Assembly (NCBI GenBank): GCA_046343015.1
Contig: JBKDOL010000032.1
Coordinates: 62,001-126,000, forward strand
DNA length: 64,000 bases
Source of the DNA: BJ22 sp021298375
GTDB taxonomy: Bacteria > Planctomycetota > Planctomycetia > Pirellulales > Pirellulaceae
Direction of reading: 5' to 3'
Below are positions 8,432 through 16,370 of the stretch, piece by piece. The notes under the pieces are model-generated. The model saw only the letters and a program-made list of their open reading frames with translations, did not search any database and was not told where the DNA came from. Position 1 is the first letter of the stretch; every line of letters starts with the position of its first letter. The translations under genes were made by a program, and so were the position numbers.

Positions 8432-8959
8432 TCACTTTCCCTTTCGCGACAGCTGTGCCTCAATGAACTCCTGACACTCCTTGGAAAGTTGGTTCAGCGG
8501 CAAGATCAGAAAACCACTTTTGGCGTATACCAACAACCAGATATCTCGACACTTCAGAACCTCATCAAAGGCGATCCATTTGACCGTGGAAGAGCCAATC
8601 GCAGACTCTGTAGTCACGCCCTCTTCGGAAAACGTGTAGGTCACGGTTGGGTTATCGACTCTCTTGAAGAAGTTCTCCCATTGGGCCAGGCGAACGAGAT
8701 AGGCAATCGCAAGCAGTAGTGTCGTTGCGGCAATCAGGATTGCCAAATAAGTCGACGTCAGGCTCCAACCACGGCTGAGGTAATCGTACCCCAGTAATCC
8801 AAGCAATAAGCCGAACCCGAAGATCAATGGGCGTCCCAGTCGACGCAAAAAATACGCGGCGATCGCTCGCTTGACCAGAGTTCGGTCGTATTGGACGGTT
8901 GCTGAGTGAGGCATTGATTCGTTGGCATCCTCTGCGGCATTTACCGGACCAGCTCCCAT
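8432..8959 (-). CDS. YcxB-like two-TM membrane protein
   Basis: A 175-residue protein with two predicted membrane helices (about residues 43-60, IFGFGLLLGLLGYDYL, and about 68-90, TYLAILIAATTLLLAIAYLV). A C-terminal cytoplasmic domain follows, resembling the YcxB-like family (VTYTFSEEGVTTES, STVKWIAFDEVLKCRDIWLL, FLILPLNQLS). The function of the family is unknown. The ATG at 8959 overlaps the end of hrpA by 19 bp and has GGAG about 5 bp upstream; a shorter start at 8914 (MPHSATVQ) is possible. The overlap suggests translation coupled to hrpA. Confidence 0.7.
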   Translation of the reverse strand: MGAGPVNAAEDANESMPHSATVQYDRTLVKRAIAAYFLRRLGRPLIFGFGLLLGLLGYDYLSRGWSLTSTYLAILIAATTLLLAIAYLVRLAQWENFFKRVDNPTVTYTFSEEGVTTESAIGSSTVKWIAFDEVLKCRDIWLLVYAKSGFLILPLNQLSKECQEFIEAQLSRKGK

Positions 8960-11900
8960 TGTTTCTCCAGCCGCTTGGCGCTGACCGGTTGGCTCGTTCC
9001 CAATTGCTGGGCGAACAGTGAGACCCGATATTCTTCCAGCAACCAGCGGAACTTCAATAACTCCGGGTCGACCCGCCCCTGCAATTGATGCTCGGCGGCC
9101 TTCTGCTCGTACCGATTCCAGAGCCGCTGCAACTCGGCCATCGCCAGTTGGTCAGCCTTCCCGTCGGTGCCGGGCAGCTTTTGCAGTCGAACCTGAATGG
9201 CCTGCAGGTAACGGGGCAGGTGTTGCAGCCAGCTCCACGGGGTCTCGCGGAACGCCGGCTCCGACATCAGCCGGCCCAGTTGCTCGCGGATATCTGTTCC
9301 CGCCACCGCATAACGCCCTGAAAGCTGCTCCAGAGCCAACGACAGCGCCTGCCCGGCCTCGGCCAGCTTGGGGAGCCATTTCACCAGTTCCTGTGTCGCT
9401 AGTCCAATCTGCTCGACAGCTCCCTTTTGCCGCAATTCGAACTGCGTCCGATTGCGCGGCAGCGGTTGCTCATCGACCATGCCGATGCGGACCAGCAAGT
9501 CGCCCAGCAGCTCCTGCAGCAACTCCGGCTTGAGCCAACGCCGCAGCTGAATCTGAGCGCGATCTAGTCCCGGCAGCCAGGCGAGTTGACTCTTGATCGC
9601 CTTGCGATTGGCCAGTCGCAGCAGGCGGGTCAATCCCTGCCGCGACTGCTGTTCGGCTTTCTCGGCCGAGTCGACCAGCCTCAGCCCGACGCCCGATTGC
9701 TGGTCGACGATCGCCGGATAGGCGACGATCCGCACCGAGCCGCGCTCGATTGGGACTTCGGGGGGAAGTTCCCCCCAGTTCCAGTCGCTCAGATGGTCCT
9801 GGTTCCAGCGGGCGTCGGCGACGGCAATCTCGCGGGGACGAATTTCCGCAGGTAACTGTTGGTGCAATTCGCGGACGCTGCGGGCGGAGGCGAGCGTCTT
9901 GCCATCGCGGTCGAGCACCTGAATATGGACCAGCAAATGGGGCGGTAACTTGGCAGCGTCCAAGGCACTGGGAGGTATCGGCTCACCTGCCCGACGGCTC
10001 AATTCCCGGGCGACGGCATCGACAAATGAGCCCTCGCCGAACTTGAGCCCGCCGGCGATGCTTCGGGCTACTTCCGGAGCCGGTACGAGATTCCGCCGTT
10101 GGGCTTTGGGCAAGCCGCGAATCAAGGCTTCAATTCGCTCCACCAGCAGACCGGGAATCAGCCAGCCAGCCTGCACGTCGTCCACCTGCCCCAGAGCTTC
10201 AACCGGCAACCGCAGCGTGGCACCATCATTTGCCTCGCCCGGCATGAAAGTGTAGACCACGGGCGCTTCGATCTGTCCGACCTTAACCTGATCCGGAAAC
10301 TGTCCGGCCGCTTCCGCAGCCTCATTCCGCAGTCCCAGTGCGGCAAAGTCCATCCGCAGCGACCGGTCGAGGTCGGGGCTGGATTTGAGGACCTGCTGCA
10401 GGGCTCGCACGTCGACCGCTTCGGCCGGAAGTCGACGGCTGTAGAAGTCCACCAGCGTCCTGCTTTCGACCAGCAAATCCCGCCGCCGCGTCTTGTTCGC
10501 CAGTCGCACGACGTCGTCCAGCAAGGCTTGGTTGTGCTGATGAAACGGGAAGCGATGTTGGAGTTGTCCTTCGACCAGGCCGTGCTCGATGAATAACTCG
10601 CGGCTGACTTCGGGGTCGACAGCCCCCAGCCCGATCCTCCGCCGCGTCACAATTGGCAGCCCGAACAGCGTGACGTTTTCGAAAGCGATCGCCGCCTGCG
10701 ACTTTTCGCTCCAGTGCGGATCGACATACGCCCGCTTCACCAGGTGCCCGGCCAGCGGCTCCAGCCACTCTGGACGAATCTCCGCGACGACCCGGCCAAA
10801 GCGGCGGGTTGTCTCCACGATTTCTCCAGCCATGATCCATTTGGGTCGGGTCGCGGAGACCCCCGAACCAGGCCAGAGAAAAAACTGAATCCCGCCCGCC
10901 CCCGTGTACTCGTGCTTGTCCTTGAGCATGGCGATCGAAGAGAGCAATCCGGCCAGCAGACTGCGATGGATGGCGGCATAGTCATTCTTTCGCGGCGTGA
11001 CCGCCTGTCGCTCGTCCCGAACCATCTGCTGGAGTTGGCGATGAACGTCTTGCCACTGGGTCACCAGATTGAAGGAAAGAAAGTGCTGCTGCAGCGCCTT
11101 GCGGTATTGGCTTTTGGAAGTGGATTCCTTGAGCTGATGCAGGAAGTCCCACAGCTTGAGTTGCGAGAGAAAGTCGCTGCGGGGGTCGTTCCATTGACTG
11201 TGAGCGGCGTCGGCGGCAGCCTGCTTTTCCGGCGGGCGGACCCGGGGGTCGGGAACCTCGAGCGCGGCAGCGATTATCAGCAGTTCGGTCAGGCATTGCT
11301 CCTCGGCCGCGGCAAAGAGCATCCGACCCACTCGCGGATCGACCGGCAACCGGGCCAGCCTGCGGCCCAGTGAAGTCAGCCGCTGGCGGTCATCGAGCGC
11401 ACCGATTTCGAGCAGCGTCTTGAGGCCGTCCCGGATCGCTTCTGGATGCGGTGCGTCGAGGAAGGGAAAGGAATCGATTTCACCCAGGCCCAAAGCGAGC
11501 AATTGGAGAATAGTTCCCGCGAGGTTGGTGCGGCGAATCTCCGGAGTTGTAAACTCAGCGCGGGAATCAAAATCCTCTGCGCTGTAAAGTCGCACGCAGA
11601 TCCCCGGCGCCACCCGCCCGCACCGCCCTGCCCGCTGATTGGCCGAGGCCTGCGAAATCGCCTCGATCGGCAGCCGCTGAACTTTGCTGCGCGGTGCGTA
11701 GCGGCTGATTCGGGCAGTTCCCGTATCGACCACATAGCGAATGCCGGGAACCGTGATGGAGGACTCGGCCACATTGGTCGCCAGGACGATCCGGGTCCCC
11801 GCATGCGGCGCAAAAATCAGGTTTTGCTGTTCCGTGCTCAGCCGGGCGTACAGCGGCAAAACTTCGACTGGCCTGCCGGACGCTGCGAGGCGAGCGCCGC

Positions 11901-12846
11901 GCAGCTTCTTGGCGGCATTCAAAATGTCGCCTTCCGTCGGCAGAAACACCAGAATGTCACCCGCCTCGTGAGCAATCAGGTCAGCACAATTGTCGACCAC
12001 CGCCGTCAGCATCTCTTCGTCATCGTTGGAGCGTTCATCCAGCGGCCGATAAACGACATCCACCGGATAGGTTCGCCCGCTGACCTGAATCACCGGAGCC
12101 GGTTTCCCTGTCTGGTCGGAAAAGTGCTGAGCAAATCGCTCGGTGTCGATCGTCGCAGAAGTAATCACCAGTTTGAGATCGCGACGACTGCGCTGCAGCC
12201 GCTTGAGATAACCAAGCAGGAAATCAATATTGAGCGATCGCTCATGAGCCTCGTCGATAATCAACAGATCGTAATTCTCCAGCCAGCGGTCAGACTGGAC
12301 CTCGGCGAGAAGAATGCCATCGGTCATCAACTTGATAAAAGTCCGTTCGCCGGTTTGGTCGGTGAAGCGGATTTTGTAGCCGACATCCGTCCCCAACGGT
12401 GAGCCAAGTTGCTGCGCCAGCCGGGCGGCAACACCTCGGGCAGCCAATCGCCGAGGCTGGGTATGGCCAATCAAACCGCGTTGGCCAAGGCCGAGTTGAA
12501 GGGCAATCAGCGGGAGCTGAGTCGACTTACCCGACCCGGTTTCGCCGCTGAGAATGACGACCGGGTGTTCAGCGATCGCGGCTCGAATCTCGTCGGCACG
12601 CTCGGCAACCGGCAGGCTCGCATCGAGGACCGGCCGGGGGAACCGCTCGCAGCGGCCTGCCAGACGCCGCTGTGACTCGTCTCGGGCTGCGAGCCATTTG
12701 GTCGCTGCCGCAGTCTGTTCAGCGGCCGGCAGCCGCCGAATCCGCTCCAGCCATGAGCGCAGGCGATGCGCATCCCGCCGCAGGACCTGGTCCGGGGCGA
12801 GGTTGAGCAAGTCGTTCAGGTGTGGAGTGTGGGTTGGTTCGGACAC
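8941..12846 (-). CDS. hrpA: ATP-dependent RNA helicase HrpA (DEAH box)
   Basis: A large DEAH-box helicase, 1301 residues from the GTG at 12846, matching the roughly 1300 residues of E. coli HrpA, which acts on RNA and has been linked to rescuing stalled ribosomes. The N-terminal RecA domain carries GETGSGKST (Walker A), GHTQPRRLAAR (motif Ia), IIDEAHERSLNIDFLL (motif II) and ITSATIDTERF (motif III). The second carries NVAESSITVPG and QRAGRCGRVAPG (motif VI). A helicase-associated domain and a long C-terminal DUF3418-type region follow, ending QWELVR. The frame is open upstream to a TTG at 13014, but the alignable start and length favour 12846; no Shine-Dalgarno is obvious at either. It is divergent from csrA. 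Confidence 0.93.
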   Translation of the reverse strand: MSEPTHTPHLNDLLNLAPDQVLRRDAHRLRSWLERIRRLPAAEQTAAATKWLAARDESQRRLAGRCERFPRPVLDASLPVAERADEIRAAIAEHPVVILSGETGSGKSTQLPLIALQLGLGQRGLIGHTQPRRLAARGVAARLAQQLGSPLGTDVGYKIRFTDQTGERTFIKLMTDGILLAEVQSDRWLENYDLLIIDEAHERSLNIDFLLGYLKRLQRSRRDLKLVITSATIDTERFAQHFSDQTGKPAPVIQVSGRTYPVDVVYRPLDERSNDDEEMLTAVVDNCADLIAHEAGDILVFLPTEGDILNAAKKLRGARLAASGRPVEVLPLYARLSTEQQNLIFAPHAGTRIVLATNVAESSITVPGIRYVVDTGTARISRYAPRSKVQRLPIEAISQASANQRAGRCGRVAPGICVRLYSAEDFDSRAEFTTPEIRRTNLAGTILQLLALGLGEIDSFPFLDAPHPEAIRDGLKTLLEIGALDDRQRLTSLGRRLARLPVDPRVGRMLFAAAEEQCLTELLIIAAALEVPDPRVRPPEKQAAADAAHSQWNDPRSDFLSQLKLWDFLHQLKESTSKSQYRKALQQHFLSFNLVTQWQDVHRQLQQMVRDERQAVTPRKNDYAAIHRSLLAGLLSSIAMLKDKHEYTGAGGIQFFLWPGSGVSATRPKWIMAGEIVETTRRFGRVVAEIRPEWLEPLAGHLVKRAYVDPHWSEKSQAAIAFENVTLFGLPIVTRRRIGLGAVDPEVSRELFIEHGLVEGQLQHRFPFHQHNQALLDDVVRLANKTRRRDLLVESRTLVDFYSRRLPAEAVDVRALQQVLKSSPDLDRSLRMDFAALGLRNEAAEAAGQFPDQVKVGQIEAPVVYTFMPGEANDGATLRLPVEALGQVDDVQAGWLIPGLLVERIEALIRGLPKAQRRNLVPAPEVARSIAGGLKFGEGSFVDAVARELSRRAGEPIPPSALDAAKLPPHLLVHIQVLDRDGKTLASARSVRELHQQLPAEIRPREIAVADARWNQDHLSDWNWGELPPEVPIERGSVRIVAYPAIVDQQSGVGLRLVDSAEKAEQQSRQGLTRLLRLANRKAIKSQLAWLPGLDRAQIQLRRWLKPELLQELLGDLLVRIGMVDEQPLPRNRTQFELRQKGAVEQIGLATQELVKWLPKLAEAGQALSLALEQLSGRYAVAGTDIREQLGRLMSEPAFRETPWSWLQHLPRYLQAIQVRLQKLPGTDGKADQLAMAELQRLWNRYEQKAAEHQLQGRVDPELLKFRWLLEEYRVSLFAQQLGTSQPVSAKRLEKQWELVR

Positions 12847-13303
12847 GGGTTTTGGGGGCGAAACCAGCGGAATCGACGGGAGTTTAGCTCTGTTTTGTAC
12901 GTTGCCGGGACTGTTCTGGGGAGGCCGGGCTGGCGGCCGGCCCGCGGGGGCCCGGTCTCCACCTGGAGCAGACCGAACGCTCGATGGTTCGCCACAAGTG
13001 GAATTTTGAACCAAGCTGAAATTTTGTTCACTTTTTTAGAGCGGCCCCGGGGGAATGGGGGAAACGCCGCGAAAAGCCCGGTTTTTCAGGCCTCGATCCC
13101 GCCCGGCGAGGGCTCCCGCAAGCCCGGTTCTGGCTCGGCGGCACCGCTTGCCGGACCTAACGTGTCCGGCATGTTTGGATATTCACGCCCGACGTCCGCA
13201 GGGGGCCCCCCGGCGGAGGAAAACCGACTGCTGTCAAACGTGTTCCGATAGCGCTCGTTTTTTGGATAGCTGACGAGCATTCATTTCCCAGGAGGAGAAA
13301 GTC
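12847..13303. other. Divergent hrpA-csrA intergenic region with a hairpin
   Basis: About 457 bp without a gene I can support. A perfect 7-bp inverted repeat GCCGGAC/GTCCGGC with a 7-nt loop sits at 13150-13170 but has no T-run, so it is not a simple terminator. The csrA leader ends with a strong Shine-Dalgarno (AGGAGGAG, 13290-13297). Confidence 0.5.
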
Positions 13304-13786
13304 ATGTTGGTTCTGAGCCGCAAGAAGAATGAAAGCATTGTGATCGACGGCGGAATTGTGATTGAAGTCCTGCAGATTGGGCGCGACCAAATCCGCGTCG
13401 GCGTGACCGCACCCGCCGCGGTCAAGGTTTTGCGCGGCGAACTCCGCCCCTTTTCCCAGCAACCCGCGGCTCCCACCGCAGGTCCAAATCTAGACGCGGG
13501 TCCGATGTTGAATGCGGGCCCGATTTTGAATGCAGGACCGGGCTTGAACGCGGGCCTGGGCTTAAACGCCAGCCTGGAACTCAACGGGCAGGGAACCGCT
13601 CGAGCGACCCAGTTTGTCATCAACTCAGGCCGGCTCGAAACGGGCCGCGAACTGCCCGCTCATGAAATCGCCGTCCACGAACCGGAGCTGATTTTTCAGA
13701 CCAGCAGTCCGCTCCCTGCGACCCGCGGCAAGACCTCGCAAGGTCGGGGAAAGTCACTTGCGACCCGCTTGGTTCGCTGCGGATGA
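13304..13786 (+). CDS. csrA: CsrA-family RNA-binding regulator with a long repeat-containing tail
   Basis: CsrA proteins bind GGA motifs in mRNA leaders and control translation. Residues 1-50 are a recognisable CsrA (MLVLSRKKNESIVIDGGIVI, then DQIRVGVTAPAAVKVLRGEL) and retain the RNA-contacting L4, R6 and R44. Normal CsrA ends at about 60-75 residues; here the frame runs to 160. Residues 60-95 are six hexapeptide repeats (GPNLDA, GPMLNA, GPILNA, GPGLNA, GLGLNA, SLELNG), encoded by six 18-bp units at 13481-13588, followed by about 65 residues with no family resemblance. The start is fixed by AGGAGGAG 6-8 bp upstream. Either the tail is a real accretion or the gene has read into expanded repeat DNA; the sequence alone cannot decide. 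CsrA identity is firm, the tail's role unknown. Confidence 0.88.
   Translation: MLVLSRKKNESIVIDGGIVIEVLQIGRDQIRVGVTAPAAVKVLRGELRPFSQQPAAPTAGPNLDAGPMLNAGPILNAGPGLNAGLGLNASLELNGQGTARATQFVINSGRLETGRELPAHEIAVHEPELIFQTSSPLPATRGKTSQGRGKSLATRLVRCG
13481..13588. repeat. In-frame tandem repeat, 6 x 18 bp, inside csrA
   Basis: Six adjacent 18-bp units (first GGTCCAAATCTAGACGCG, fourth GGACCGGGCTTGAACGCG) encode the degenerate hexapeptide G-P-x-L-N-A. Because 18 is a multiple of three, copy-number change keeps frame. Many unit differences fall at third codon positions, while L, N and A at the unit ends are mostly kept. Confidence 0.9.
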
Positions 13787-13981
13787 CTCACGCCCGCTTC
13801 CGGCAGGCCTAAAGTCAAAAACCCTGACTGAGGTTGAGGCCGAAGAGAGTATTTCGAACTGCGTAACTCCGATAGTTACGGCGACGCAGGGGGTGCGCCG
13901 AAGCATCGGCAGTAGGCCGCGAACGAACTCCGCAGGAAAGAGTCCTGAAAAATCACGCGAACGCATGGGGCGCGAATGAGC

Positions 13982-14056
13982 ACCGTGCGAACAGTTACCG
14001 TGCGAACAGTTACCGTGCGAGGAAATACCGTGCGAGGAAATACCGTGCGAACGATT
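13982..14056. repeat. Tandem repeat, 5 x 15 bp
   Basis: Five copies of a 15-bp unit: two of ACCGTGCGAACAGTT, two of ACCGTGCGAGGAAAT and one ACCGTGCGAACGATT. The pairwise arrangement suggests successive duplications after a variant arose. Confidence 0.92.
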
Positions 14057-14188
14057 GCTGCATGTTCGATTTCAGGCGAACGGAGCCCTCGTGCTGGTCA
14101 AGCAAGAGCATTCTCCGGATGGCTCGATCCCCAAACCGCGCGGTTAACCAAAGAGCTCGGTTTCCCTAAGTCTGCGGTTACTGCAAAA

Positions 14189-14218
14189 AGCGCTGGCACC
14201 AGAAGCGCTGGCACCAGA
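14189..14218. repeat. Tandem repeat, 2 x 15 bp
   Basis: Two perfect copies of AGCGCTGGCACCAGA, ending 7 bp from the mcsB stop codon. Confidence 0.85.
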
Positions 14219-14224
14219 GGGGGC

Positions 14225-15298
14225 TCAGTTGTGCTCGCTGCTGTCCGGCCGCGGGCGGAGGTGAGACTGGAGATAGTTGGCCCGTTCGATGTTTCGCTGG
14301 GAATTCGAAGTACCCGAGCGGGTCAACTTCTGTAAATGGGCCGGCTGAGTGTGGACGAACAGTTTGTTGATCGTCGGAATTTCAACATTTCCAATCAAAC
14401 CCAGATTGACCCCCATCCGCACCCGGGAAAGGAGGTGCATCGTTTCCTCACTGCTGATTTGCTGGGCGTTCTGCAACGTCCCATAAGCGCGGCTGACCTG
14501 ATCAAACAAGTCGTGCTGGTTTTCGTTGATCAAGTACTCCCGGGCCTTGCGCTCGTAGTTGATCAGGACCGGCACAACCTCGCTGACTCGCCGAACCAAA
14601 TCTTCCTCGGTCTTGCCCAGCGTGATTTGGTTGCTGACCTGATAAAAGTCACCCATCGCCTGCGAACCTTCGCCGTAAAGTCCGCGGACGACCAGATTGA
14701 TTCGCTGGAGACTGCGGAAAACCTTATCGATTTGCTGGGTGATCACCAGCGCCGGGAGATGGACCAGCACGCTGACCCTCATTCCCGTTCCAACGTTGGT
14801 GGGGCAGGCGGTAAGGTAACCGAATTGCTGATGATACGCGTACCGCACCTGGCTCTCGATCTGGTCATCCAGTTCGTTGATCCGTTCCCAGGCAGATTGC
14901 AGATCAAATCCGCTGTGCATCACCTGAATCCGGAGATGATCCTCTTCGTTGATCATCACGCTCAATCGCTCTTCCTTCTCAATCGCAATGGATCGAGCGC
15001 CCTCTGCCTCGGAAAGCTCCCGGCTGATCAGTTGCCGCTCCACCAGAAACTGGCGGTCCAGCGGGTCAAGCAGGGCGACGTTGACGTAGTCGAGCTCAGC
15101 CAGCCGAGGATGCCGCTTCATGCTGTCCCGGACGGTCGCCTCCAGATTGGCTCGGTCAATATCCGAGCAGCGACGAATGAAGGGGAAATCGGCGACGTTT
15201 CGGGCCAGCCGGATCCGGCTGCTCATCACAATGTCCGATTCCGGGCCGCTGCCGCGGAGCCACTCGCCGATTCGTTCCGTCAAATCCTCAATGATCAT
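14225..15298 (-). CDS. mcsB: Protein-arginine kinase McsB
   Basis: A 357-residue ATP:guanido phosphotransferase of the bacterial McsB type, which phosphorylates arginines on proteins and in Firmicutes marks them for ClpCP degradation. Visible motifs are SDIVMSSRIRLARNVADFPF near residue 20, the nucleotide-binding INEEDHLRIQ, and the active-site CPTNVGTGMRVSVLVHLPAL (about residues 163-182), in which the family cysteine and TNVGTGMR loop are kept. SRVRMGVNLGLI near the C-terminus is also typical. The ATG overlaps the mcsA stop (ATGA at 15295-15298), so the kinase and its activator are co-translated. No clpC or ctsR lies in the window. Confidence 0.94.
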   Translation of the reverse strand: MIIEDLTERIGEWLRGSGPESDIVMSSRIRLARNVADFPFIRRCSDIDRANLEATVRDSMKRHPRLAELDYVNVALLDPLDRQFLVERQLISRELSEAEGARSIAIEKEERLSVMINEEDHLRIQVMHSGFDLQSAWERINELDDQIESQVRYAYHQQFGYLTACPTNVGTGMRVSVLVHLPALVITQQIDKVFRSLQRINLVVRGLYGEGSQAMGDFYQVSNQITLGKTEEDLVRRVSEVVPVLINYERKAREYLINENQHDLFDQVSRAYGTLQNAQQISSEETMHLLSRVRMGVNLGLIGNVEIPTINKLFVHTQPAHLQKLTRSGTSNSQRNIERANYLQSHLRPRPDSSEHN

Positions 15299-15876
15299 GC
15301 TGTGTGTTCCTCGCGGCCGGAATCTTCGCCGCCTGCGTGCCGGCTGCCGGAATCTCCGAAGTCGCGGTCTCCGTCTCGCGCCCCGGTTTCGAAAGTCCGA
15401 ATCCGATCCCGGATTTTCGATGCCCGCTCGTAGTCCTCTGTTTCCACCGCGTCGCGCAATTCTCGCCGCTCCTGAATCACGGCATTCGTGACCTCTGCCT
15501 CAAGCGGCATGCGGCGTGGATGTTTGCCCACATGCTTCGTATTGCCATGCACGTTGAGCAACAGCGGTTCCAGTTCAGCCTGAAAGTAATCGTAGTCGTG
15601 TGGACAGCCCAATCGGCCTGCCTGCCGAAACTCGAAAAAGGTAACACCGCAGACAGGGCAGCTTTTGGAATCGAGTTCCTTCAGTTCCTCAGCGGTTTGC
15701 TCCAGCTTGAGTTGCTTGTCAATCACACTCGAAGTCGTCGGTGCGGGGAGTGCCGCCTGCTCGGGCTGGAGGTACTGTTTCGCGCAATCGGGGCATAGAT
15801 GCAGGGCTAGCAGCGGTTCCACCGTCAAATCGGTGATGTGGAAAGTCGCTGGCTTTTCACATTTCTGACATTTCAT
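15295..15876 (-). CDS. mcsA: McsA-like zinc-binding UVR-motif protein, activator of McsB
   Basis: A 193-residue protein with two CxxC pairs near each end of the N-terminal half (MKCQKCEKPATFH, LHLCPDCAKQY; then SCPVCGVTFFEF, GCPHDYDYF), which would bind zinc. It ends in a C-terminal UVR motif (about residues 140-175: AVIQERRELRDAVETEDYER, then ASKIRDRI). This is the McsA architecture; McsA binds and activates McsB. The ATG at 15876 begins right at the first CxxC; the frame continues 33 codons upstream without family resemblance. It is the first gene of the mcsA-mcsB operon, with a four-base overlap to mcsB. Confidence 0.92.
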   Translation of the reverse strand: MKCQKCEKPATFHITDLTVEPLLALHLCPDCAKQYLQPEQAALPAPTTSSVIDKQLKLEQTAEELKELDSKSCPVCGVTFFEFRQAGRLGCPHDYDYFQAELEPLLLNVHGNTKHVGKHPRRMPLEAEVTNAVIQERRELRDAVETEDYERASKIRDRIRTFETGARDGDRDFGDSGSRHAGGEDSGREEHTA

Positions 15877-16370
15877 GAAGCAACTCTTATTCGTGAAAGT
15901 AGCCGCCGTTGGGCGCCGCAACCGGTCCGCTGAGCTCGTTAAAACAGCGGGTGCCGGCAAAAAAACGCTTGGCAATTTTCGCCACGGGTGCCTGAAACTT
16001 TTCCCGTGTTCGCCGGGTCAACTTCAGGCTGCGCTACAGTTTGTGCCGAGTTCACTCAGAATCTTACGCTCGTTTAATCCTACAATTCAAGGCCGCGTGT
16101 GGCGGGAAGATGGCGGCAGCCCAGCCTGGAAAGTGCATGGGTTGAGGCCGGCGGCCAGAGACTGGCGGCCAGAAACAGTCCGCCGAATGGCAACGGTGAA
16201 CGCACTTGTTTGGTGAATTCGTGCCAGAGCCAGCGGGGGCCCCGGGGTTGCCGCCCTGGTTGGTTTTTGGCAGGCTGCCCCAGGCCAAGCTCTGCTGGCC
16301 CGGTTTTTGGTTACTGATTGGTTACTGAATTGAGAACGGTTTTCACCCAAGGATTGAGGAGTCAGTGGAG
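15877..16370. other. Divergent intergenic region upstream of mcsA
   Basis: About 494 bp separate the mcsA start from the redoxin-fusion start. It must hold promoters for both directions. I see no tandem array, RNA gene or supported small ORF. Confidence 0.5.

Larger units (their letters stand above)
13787..14224. other. Gene-free interval with two repeat arrays
   Basis: About 438 bp between the ends of csrA and the convergent mcsB. It holds the arrays at 13982-14056 and 14189-14218; I see no supported gene and no clear terminator. Confidence 0.6.

Noticed and set aside
12847..13014. N-terminal extension of HrpA from the TTG at 13014
   Set aside because: The GTG at 12846 gives a protein matching the length and start of E. 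coli HrpA; the extra 56 residues are low-complexity and unconserved.
13150..13170. Hairpin upstream of csrA as a terminator or CsrA autoregulation site
   Set aside because: It has no T-run and its loop lacks GGA, so neither role is supported by the sequence.
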